Assembly: GCA_012511355.1 (NCBI GenBank)
Contig: JAAZGG010000135.1
Span: 1-6,454, forward strand
Length of the DNA: 6,454 bases
Direction of reading: 5' to 3'
Source of the DNA: a bacterium
GTDB lineage: Bacteria > Bacillota_I > Bacilli_A > RFN20 > UBA1709
In this document: one piece after another, positions 1-5,263 of the stretch
Layout: each line of letters begins with the position of its first letter
Position numbering within the stretch: the stretch's first letter is position 1
The notes under the pieces: generated by a model
Told to the model about the DNA's origin: nothing
The model's input: only the letters and a program-made list of their open reading frames with translations
Databases searched by the model: none
Translations under genes and position numbers: made by a program

Positions 1-720
1 AACGAGTACCTTGATGGGGACATCATCGTCTTAACCGCTCATCAATGTCATCGTTATCAAAACAAGTTTGGTTTATTAATTCTAGATGAATACGACGCTT
101 TTCCTTTAAAAGGTGATGAAACTTTGTTAAGGATTGTAAAACGAACTTGTTACGGGAAAAAGATTTACTTAAGTGCAACTTTTAGCGAAGAGGAACTTTT
201 TGGTAAAGCCTATCTTGAACTAAGAAAAAGATATCATCAGTATGATTTGCCAATCCCTAGGATTATATTAGGCAATCGCCTTATGCTTTTTTTAAAATTA
301 TTGGCCTTTATCCATAAAAACAAAGCCAGACCTAAAATTATTTTTGTTCCCACAATCAAAGGCGGAGAAAAACTTCAAAGAAGACTGCGCTACCTTCTTG
401 TGTTTGCTAGGCTCTTTACTAGTGAGAGTTCAAACAAAACCGCCTTATATCGAGCAATTAAAGCGGGGAAGTATAAAACGATTATCGCGACCACCATTTT
501 AGAAAGAGGCATAACGATTAAGGATCTACAAGTTGCCGTTTTTGGAAGTGAACATCCGATTTTTGATTATCGAACCCTTATTCAAATTGAAGGTCGAGTA
601 GGTCGGAAAAAAGAAACACCAATGGGACAAGTTATCTTTTTTGCGACAGAAGTTACTAAAGACATGGAAAGGGCAATCAATGAAATTGTTGATAAAAACA
701 ATTGCCTGCGCCTTTCTTAA
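1..720 (+). CDS. comFA: ComFA, competence DNA-uptake ATPase/helicase (partial, 5' end outside window)
   Basis: This is the C-terminal 239 residues of a superfamily 2 DEAD-type helicase. The frame is open from base 1, so the true start and the N-terminal Walker A region lie to the left. Visible motifs are Walker B, DEYDAFP (bases 85-105); motif III, SAT (172-180); motif V, TTILERGIT (490-516); and motif VI, QIEGRVGR (583-606). The 'DExDAFP' box and the 'ILERGxT' plus 'QIxGRxGR' pair are characteristic of ComFA, which in Bacillus is a membrane-associated ATPase that helps pull single-stranded DNA into the cell during transformation. The neighbour comFC supports this over a PriA- or RecG-like helicase. 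The in-frame codon at 124 (TTG) lies inside the helicase core and is not a start. The gene ends with TAA and overlaps comFC by 41 bases. Whether the cell is actually transformable cannot be judged here. Confidence 0.9.
   Translation, partial: NEYLDGDIIVLTAHQCHRYQNKFGLLILDEYDAFPLKGDETLLRIVKRTCYGKKIYLSATFSEEELFGKAYLELRKRYHQYDLPIPRIILGNRLMLFLKLLAFIHKNKARPKIIFVPTIKGGEKLQRRLRYLLVFARLFTSESSNKTALYRAIKAGKYKTIIATTILERGITIKDLQVAVFGSEHPIFDYRTLIQIEGRVGRKKETPMGQVIFFATEVTKDMERAINEIVDKNNCLRLS
668..673 (+). promoter_or_regulatory. Ribosome binding site of comFC, inside comFA
   Basis: AAAGGG lies 6 bases before ATG 680, within the comFA reading frame. It decides in favour of ATG 680 over the upstream in-frame TTG at 641. 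Confidence 0.6.
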
Positions 721-1354
721 AACGCGTTGTTTGTGTTGTAGTAAAGTCATGAAAGCTAAAGACAGTCAAACCATCTATGCAAAATTTGGACTTTGTCAAA
801 ACTGTTATAAAAAAATGCCTTTCATCTACCAACACTTCAATTTAATTGGCATACCTGGATTAGCTATTTACGAATATAGTGGTTTGATTAAGGATTCTTT
901 ATTAGCTTTAAAAGTTAATGGTGATCGTGAAATTGCTAAAATCTTTTTTGGACCAATTGCTGGATTTTTACGTTTAAAGTATACAGGCTATACCATTCTT
1001 CCTGTGCCGTCTATTAGTAGTCAAGACCGTTTGCGTACTTTCAATCACGTTTATGAAATTGCTAAAATTTTACGGTTACCAATTGAAAAAGCCTTTGTTA
1101 AAACCCAAAGTTGGAAACAGAGCGGAAAGAGTCAAACAAAGCGGACTTATATTAGAAAAGTTTTAAAAATAAATAAAGAATTAGATCCCACGAAAAAATA
1201 TTTAATCGTTGATGATATTATGACAACGGGAGAGACTTTAAAGGCCTGTATAAATTTAATTAAACCCCCACATAGAAGAACTTTGAAGATTTTAGTTGTT
1301 GCTATACATAAAAACCGCAAAAAAAGCCGAAAAACTCTTGCCGATTTTAATTAA
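680..1354 (+). CDS. comFC: ComFC family phosphoribosyltransferase-like competence protein
   Basis: This 224-residue protein is close to the usual ComFC length. It has an N-terminal four-cysteine zinc site: CLCC at residues 17-20 and CQNC at 39-42. A phosphoribosyltransferase (PRT) fold follows, with a PVPS loop, an 'LRTFNH' segment matching the family's R-x-x-x-F/G-F-N pattern, a KQSGKSQTKR stretch, and the PRPP-binding loop IVDDIMTTGET around residues 176-186 (D178, D179). ComFC (GntX/ComF family) is needed for natural transformation in several bacteria and is thought to act on incoming single-stranded DNA in the cytoplasm; its chemical activity is unsettled. I chose ATG 680 because AAAGGG (668-673) sits 6 bases upstream and the zinc cysteines are kept. 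A longer reading from TTG 641 has no clear ribosome site. The 41-base overlap with comFA implies translational coupling. The small comFB gene found between them in Bacillus is absent. Confidence 0.88.
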   Translation: MKLLIKTIACAFLKTRCLCCSKVMKAKDSQTIYAKFGLCQNCYKKMPFIYQHFNLIGIPGLAIYEYSGLIKDSLLALKVNGDREIAKIFFGPIAGFLRLKYTGYTILPVPSISSQDRLRTFNHVYEIAKILRLPIEKAFVKTQSWKQSGKSQTKRTYIRKVLKINKELDPTKKYLIVDDIMTTGETLKACINLIKPPHRRTLKILVVAIHKNRKKSRKTLADFN

Positions 1355-1366
1355 AAGGCGTATAAT
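1338..1366 (+). promoter_or_regulatory. Probable sigma-A promoter for csp
   Basis: A perfect -10 box TATAAT (1361-1366) is preceded by TTGCCG (1338-1343, 4 of 6 matches to TTGACA) with a 17-base spacer. The -35 lies inside the last codons of comFC and the spacer spans its stop codon. Transcription would begin near base 1373, giving a leader of about 70 bases before the csp start. The assignment rests on consensus match only. Confidence 0.6.
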
Positions 1367-1385
1367 CAAAAAAGGAATTCCCATT

Positions 1386-1419
1386 ATTTGAGAGGTATCA
1401 TGATACTCTTCATTCAAAT
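1386..1419 (+). promoter_or_regulatory. Inverted-repeat leader hairpin upstream of csp
   Basis: The csp leader holds a perfect 12-base palindrome GTATCATGATAC (1395-1406) nested in a larger fold. AGAG (1391-1394) can pair with CTCT (1406-1409), with G1395 bulged, TAT/ATA pairs above it and a CATG loop. Outside this, ATTTG (1386-1390) can pair with CAAAT (1415-1419), leaving a five-base bulge on the 3' side. The structure ends 8 bases before the Shine-Dalgarno core (1428-1433). It could be an RNA element affecting translation or stability with temperature, as known for csp mRNAs elsewhere, or a DNA operator for a dimeric regulator. The pairing is seen; the function is inferred. Confidence 0.5.
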
Positions 1420-1427
1420 TTAAATGA

Positions 1428-1433
1428 AAGGAG
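1428..1433 (+). promoter_or_regulatory. Shine-Dalgarno site deciding the csp start
   Basis: AAGGAG sits 8 bases before ATG 1442. An in-frame ATG at 1424 lies before this site and has no ribosome site of its own, so the shorter protein is preferred. Confidence 0.85.
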
Positions 1434-1441
1434 AGAAAAAG

Positions 1442-1666
1442 ATGTCTAAAGGGCACGTTAAATGGTTTAATGCCGGAAAAGGCTTTGGTTTTGTTAATCC
1501 CAGCGATGATCCAAAGAAAGATGTGTTTGTTCATTACAGCGAAATTCTTGTGGACGGCTACAAAACCTTAAAAGATGGTCAAGAAGTTGAATTCGATTTA
1601 GTCGAAACAGCGAGAGGACCCCAAGCCATGAATGTCAAGCTCAAGAAAGTTAATTCGGAATTATAG
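1442..1666 (+). CDS. csp: Cold-shock domain protein (CspA/CspB family)
   Basis: This 74-residue protein is a single cold-shock domain (five-stranded OB fold) that binds single-stranded RNA and DNA in the cytoplasm. It acts as an RNA chaperone, melting structures that block translation in the cold or during growth changes. Residues 4-10 (GHVKWFN) match the family's G-x-V-K-W-F-N opening. RNP1 is KGFGFV (13-18) and RNP2 is VFVHYS (28-33). The end, 'GPQAMNVK', matches the usual GPQAxNV. It is slightly longer than the usual 65-70 residues because of an acidic/lysine-rich loop (residues 21-27) and a short tail. It has its own promoter, a hairpin leader and a terminator, so it is probably transcribed alone. 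Which csp paralogue it is cannot be told from the sequence. It sits where many Bacilli carry hpf. Confidence 0.95.
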   Translation: MSKGHVKWFNAGKGFGFVNPSDDPKKDVFVHYSEILVDGYKTLKDGQEVEFDLVETARGPQAMNVKLKKVNSEL

Positions 1667-1679
1667 TTTTATAAGTAGT

Positions 1680-1706
1680 GGCGGAATAAGTTTTACCGCC
1701 TTTTAT
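1680..1706 (+). terminator. Intrinsic terminator after csp
   Basis: GGCGG (1680-1684) pairs with CCGCC (1696-1700) around an 11-base AT-rich loop, which can be extended by two A-T pairs if A1695 bulges. TTTTATATTT follows at once. It starts 13 bases after the csp stop codon and separates csp from secA. Confidence 0.85.
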
Positions 1707-1707
1707 A

Positions 1708-1736
1708 TTTATAATTATTCCCATGTATGTTACAAT
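1708..1736 (+). promoter_or_regulatory. Probable extended -10 promoter for secA-prfB-uvrB
   Basis: TGTTACAAT (1728-1736) contains a TGn extension and the -10 box TACAAT (1731-1736). TTTATA (1708-1713, 4 of 6 matches) lies 17 bases upstream and overlaps the T-rich tail of the csp terminator. A start near 1743 would leave a short leader of about 30 bases. The assignment is by consensus only. Confidence 0.6.
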
Positions 1737-1760
1737 AATATACTGAACTATTCGCAATTG

Positions 1761-1768
1761 AAAGGAGG
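1761..1768 (+). promoter_or_regulatory. Strong Shine-Dalgarno site of secA
   Basis: AAAGGAGG is a near-complete complement to the 16S rRNA 3' end and lies 6 bases before ATG 1775. This fits the high expression expected for secA and fixes the start. Confidence 0.9.
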
Positions 1769-1774
1769 CCAAAT

Positions 1775-4135
1775 ATGGCTGCCAAATTTTTAGATAGATT
1801 ATTTCGGGTTGATCAAAAACAACTAAAAGCCTTAGATAAAAAGGCCAATGAAGTCGAGGCGTATAAAGAAGAAATGGCGGCTCTTTCAGATGAAGAGTTG
1901 AAAGCTAAAACGCCTTATTTTAGACAACTCCTTGCCGATGGAAAAACCTTAGACGATATTTTGCCTGAGGCTTTTGCGGTAGCAAGAGAGGCGGCTAAAA
2001 GAGTTCTTGGTGAATTTCCGTATCACGTTCAGGTAATCGGAGCCATTGCCCTGCATCGGGGGGATGTTGCTGAAATGAAAACGGGAGAAGGAAAAACTTT
2101 AACGGCCACCATGTGCATCTATTTAAATGCCCTTTCAGGCGAAGGTGTTCATGTTGTTACTGTCAACGAATACTTAGCAAAAAGAGACTCGGAGTGGATG
2201 GGAGCAATTTATCGCTTTTTGGGTTTGACAGTCGGTTGCAATTATCGAGAGTTAAACGCTCAAGAAAAAAGGGCGGTTTATCAATGCGATATAACATACA
2301 CAACAAACTCCGAATTGGGATTTGATTATCTCCGCGATAATATGGCGGTTTCCAAATTTAATCGTGTTTTGCGTGGCTTAAAGATGTGCATCATTGATGA
2401 AGCCGACTCTATTTTAATCGATGAATCACGGACACCGCTTATTATCTCGGGGGGCAAAAAGAAAACCGCCAATCTTTATAGGTTAGCGGATCGTTTTGCT
2501 AAAGCTGTTCAAGAAGAAAAGCATTACAATATTGATCTAGAAACTAAAACAATTAACTTAACGGCGGACGGAATTAAATTCGCCGAGTCAATGTTTAGAA
2601 TTGATAATTTATATGCTTTGGAACACACAGCCCTAGTTCACCATATCCATAATGCTTTAAAAGCCAATTATATTATGGGTCGAGATGTAGACTACATGGT
2701 TCAAGAAGGCGAAATTGTTATTGTTGATCAATTCACGGGAAGACAATTAAAAGGGCGGACTTATTCTGATGGTCTCCATCAGGCAATAGAAGCTAAAGAG
2801 GGTGTAAAAATCAATGAAGAAACCAGCGTTTTAGCGACAATCACCTATCAGAACTTCTTCCGTCTTTATGAAAAAATAGGCGGAATGACTGGTACAGCCA
2901 AAACAGAAGAAGAGGAATTTTTGGAGACCTATAATATGCGGGTTGTTGAGATTCCCACCAATCGTCCTATCAAGCGGATTGATGCTCCTGATTTGGTTTA
3001 TGCCAAAAAAGAGTATAAATACAAGGCCATGATTGAAGAAATAAAAGAAAGACATGAGGCCGGACAACCGATTTTAATTGGTACAATTGCGGTAGAGACC
3101 AGTGAATATATTTCAAAACTCTTAAAAAGAGCTGGTCTAAGACACGAAGTTTTAAACGCCAAGAATCACGAACGGGAAGCCGAAATTATTAAACATGCCG
3201 GTGAAAAAGGCGCCATTACTTTGGCGACCAACATGGCTGGACGTGGAACAGATATTAAGTTGGGACCTGGCGTTAAAGAATTAGGTGGTTTAGCGGTCAT
3301 CGGTAGCGAAAGACATGAGGCACGGCGTATTGATAACCAATTGAGAGGTCGTAGTGGTCGTCAAGGCGACCCCGGTTATTCTCGTTTTTATGTCTCCTTG
3401 GAAGACGATTTGATGTTGCGTTTTGGTGGCCGGACAGCCGGGTTATTTAGAGCCTTGGGTGAAGATGCTCTTGAATCTCGCATGATTACCAAGATTATCA
3501 CTTCAGCTCAAACTCGAGTTGAAGGTGCTAACTATGATGTTAGAAAGAATTTACTTGGTTATGACGATGTTTTGAGACAACAAAGAGAAATCATCTATAA
3601 GCAACGCGATGAGGTTATCTTTAAAGATGATGTTCATGATAGTTTAGTTGATCTTTTTGATAAGGTGGCTGAAGGCCTAGTAAATAAAGCCATTTATATT
3701 GAAGATAAAGAAAACAAGGTTGATAAGGCAAAATTAGTTACTATTTTAACCGAACAGATGTTGCCAGCAGGAAGTTTAAAGGAAAGCGATATCAAAACCT
3801 TTGATATTTATGATGTCATTGATGAAACAAGAGATCTTCTTTTAAATACCTTCATGAAACGAAAAGAAGAGTGGGGCGAAGAAATTTTTAGAGAGGTTGA
3901 AAAACAAATTTTACTCAGGACCATTGATAAGAATTGGACAGACCATATTGATAGAATGGCTAAACTTCGGGATGGAATTGGATTAAGAGCTTATGCCAAC
4001 ACTAACCCTCTCCAAAGTTACGTGAATGAGGGTTACCAAATGTTCCAAGATATGGTTCAACGTATTGCTGATGAAACGGTTTTCTATTGTTTACACGCAG
4101 TAGTGCGCGTCAATCCTCAAGCGGCCAAAAACTAA
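1775..4135 (+). CDS. secA: SecA, preprotein translocase ATPase subunit
   Basis: SecA is the motor that pushes unfolded secretory proteins through the SecYEG channel at the inner face of the membrane. All core motifs are present in order: Walker A MKTGEGKT (residues 101-108), the DEAD-type box IIDEADS (D208, E209), the preprotein cross-linking region within roughly 220-365 (including 'TALVHHI' and 'YSDGLHQAIEAKEGV'), GGMTGT (369-374), motif V TNMAGRGTD (485-493), motif VI QLRGRSGRQGDPG (522-534), then the helical scaffold and wing region with 'WTDHID' and 'LRAYANTNPLQSY'. At 786 residues it is shorter than the roughly 840 of Bacillus SecA. It ends just after the last scaffold helix and lacks the C-terminal linker and CxC...CH/C zinc tail. 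The complete core and the prfB neighbour indicate the housekeeping SecA rather than an accessory SecA2. It heads a likely operon with prfB and uvrB. Confidence 0.97.
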   Translation: MAAKFLDRLFRVDQKQLKALDKKANEVEAYKEEMAALSDEELKAKTPYFRQLLADGKTLDDILPEAFAVAREAAKRVLGEFPYHVQVIGAIALHRGDVAEMKTGEGKTLTATMCIYLNALSGEGVHVVTVNEYLAKRDSEWMGAIYRFLGLTVGCNYRELNAQEKRAVYQCDITYTTNSELGFDYLRDNMAVSKFNRVLRGLKMCIIDEADSILIDESRTPLIISGGKKKTANLYRLADRFAKAVQEEKHYNIDLETKTINLTADGIKFAESMFRIDNLYALEHTALVHHIHNALKANYIMGRDVDYMVQEGEIVIVDQFTGRQLKGRTYSDGLHQAIEAKEGVKINEETSVLATITYQNFFRLYEKIGGMTGTAKTEEEEFLETYNMRVVEIPTNRPIKRIDAPDLVYAKKEYKYKAMIEEIKERHEAGQPILIGTIAVETSEYISKLLKRAGLRHEVLNAKNHEREAEIIKHAGEKGAITLATNMAGRGTDIKLGPGVKELGGLAVIGSERHEARRIDNQLRGRSGRQGDPGYSRFYVSLEDDLMLRFGGRTAGLFRALGEDALESRMITKIITSAQTRVEGANYDVRKNLLGYDDVLRQQREIIYKQRDEVIFKDDVHDSLVDLFDKVAEGLVNKAIYIEDKENKVDKAKLVTILTEQMLPAGSLKESDIKTFDIYDVIDETRDLLLNTFMKRKEEWGEEIFREVEKQILLRTIDKNWTDHIDRMAKLRDGIGLRAYANTNPLQSYVNEGYQMFQDMVQRIADETVFYCLHAVVRVNPQAAKN

Positions 4136-4156
4136 TTTATAGGGTGGGTGGAATCA

Positions 4157-5261
4157 ATGTTAGAAATATATGAAATGAATTTACAAGCCGAGTCCTTTAG
4201 GACTAAATTGAAAGAATTGGGTGACTCTCTTTGACCTGCCTAGCAAAGAAGAACAGGTAAAAAAATTAGAAGCTAAAACTATAGAGCCCGACTTTTGGCA
4301 AGACAAGAATCAGGCTCAAAAAACCATCAAACAAATCAACACTTTAAAGAATACAATTAATGGTTATCAGGAGTTAGTTGTTTTGACTAATAATTTTCTT
4401 GATGAATTAAAACTTCTTAAAGAAGAGTATAGTGAAGAAATGCATGAATTACTTGAGAAGGATTTTAAAAAAGTATCTAAAAAAGTTGAGACTTTTGAAA
4501 TGTTAATTCTTCTTAATCAGGACTATGATTATAACGATGCCCTAGTAGAAATTCACCCAGGAGCTGGGGGAACGGAAAGCCAAGATTGGGCGGAAATGTT
4601 ATTAAGAATGTATGTTCGTTATAGCGAAAGTAAAGATTATAAAGTTGAAATATTGGATTATCAAGCGGGCGATGAAGCGGGAATTAAAAGTGTGACCTTT
4701 ATTGTTCATGGGCCTAACGCTTATGGTTATTTAAAAGCCGAGCAAGGTGTTCACCGACTGGTGCGTATCTCGCCTTTTGATGCTTCAGGTCGGCGTCATA
4801 CTTCTTTTTCATCGGTCGAAGTTATCCCAGTTTTTAACGAAGATAGCGAAGTTGTTGTTGATGAAGCCGATCTTAGAATAGACACTTATCGTGCGAGTGG
4901 TGCCGGAGGACAACATGTCAATAAAACCGATTCCGCCGTAAGGATCACCCATCTTCCTACGGGCATTGTGGTCTGTTGCCAATCGCAGCGGTCACAAATG
5001 CAAAATCGCGAAAAGGCTATGTTAACATTGAAGTCGAAATTATATCAAAAGCAATTAGAAGAAAAAGAACGACAATTAGATAGTTTACGGGGAGAGCAGA
5101 AAGCTATTGAGTGGGGTTCGCAAATTCGCTCTTATGTTTTTTGTCCCTATTGTTTAGTCAAAGATCATCGTTCTAATTATGAAAGTGCGGATACTGAGTC
5201 GGTTATGGATGGCGATATAGATCAATTTATCTATGCTTATCTTAAAACGAAGGTGGTTTAA
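4157..5261 (+). CDS. prfB: Peptide chain release factor 2, made through a programmed +1 frameshift
   Basis: RF2 recognises UAA and UGA stop codons in the ribosome and triggers release of the finished peptide. The first frame (ATG 4157) encodes 25 residues, MLEIYEMNLQ through GDSL, and stops at TGA 4232-4234. Shifting +1 at CTT-T continues with GAC 4233 for 342 more residues, giving 367 in total, very close to Bacillus RF2. Visible are the family's GAGGTESQDWAEM (135-147), the stop-recognition tripeptide SPF (205-207) and the catalytic GGQ (250-252). SPF, rather than the PxT of RF1, identifies RF2. GGTGG (4147-4151) lies 5 bases before ATG 4157. The body frame alone could begin at GTG 4221, but that would remove the N-terminal helix. 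The arrangement is autoregulatory: low RF2 favours the shift. The gene lies 21 bases after secA and 2 before uvrB, so it is probably cotranscribed. Confidence 0.96.
4217..4235 (+). promoter_or_regulatory. prfB +1 programmed frameshift site
   Basis: The slippery sequence CTTTGAC (4229-4235) is identical to the classic RF2 shift site: the leucine tRNA slips from CTT to TTT while RF2 is slow at the TGA. The usual upstream stimulator AGGGGG, 3 bases before CTT, is replaced by GGGTGA (4219-4224), whose GGTGA matches the 3' part of the Shine-Dalgarno consensus and ends 4 bases before CTT. Confidence 0.93.
5250..5256 (+). promoter_or_regulatory. Ribosome binding site of uvrB, inside the prfB 3' end
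   Basis: AAGGTGG lies 7 bases before ATG 5264, within the last codons of prfB. It supports the start and suggests that ribosomes ending on prfB may feed uvrB translation. Confidence 0.75.
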
Positions 5262-5263
5262 TC

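Noticed and set aside
641..679. Extended comFC N-terminus from TTG 641.
   Set aside because: No clear Shine-Dalgarno site precedes it and the extra residues match nothing in the family; ATG 680 has AAAGGG at good spacing.
526..750. Minus-strand open frame of 74 codons.
   Set aside because: It lies opposite comFA/comFC, has no ribosome site or recognisable motif, and is explained as a shadow of the real genes.
1340..1359. Intrinsic terminator for comFC.
   Set aside because: GCC/GGC with an AT palindrome can fold, but no T-run follows and the TATAAT box does.
1424..1441. Earlier csp start at ATG 1424.
   Set aside because: The Shine-Dalgarno site lies after this ATG, and the six added residues simply translate it.
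1292..1534. Minus-strand open frame of 80 codons.
   Set aside because: It runs across the csp promoter, leader and gene; its protein resembles nothing I recognise.
2113..2325. Plus-strand open frame inside secA, another frame.
   Set aside because: It lies wholly within conserved SecA motor sequence and its composition is that of an out-of-frame reading.
2831..3067. Minus-strand open frame of 78 codons, hydrophobic and Phe-rich.
   Set aside because: The hydrophobic look comes from reading Lys/Glu-rich secA codons in antisense.
4136..4156. Terminator or promoter between secA and prfB.
   Set aside because: Only 21 bases, no hairpin; it holds just the GT-rich ribosome site of prfB.
4221..5261. 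prfB as a simple gene starting at GTG 4221.
   Set aside because: This start has no suitable ribosome site and removes the N-terminal helix. The upstream 25-codon frame with an RF2-like N-terminus and the CTTTGAC slip site explains the gene better.
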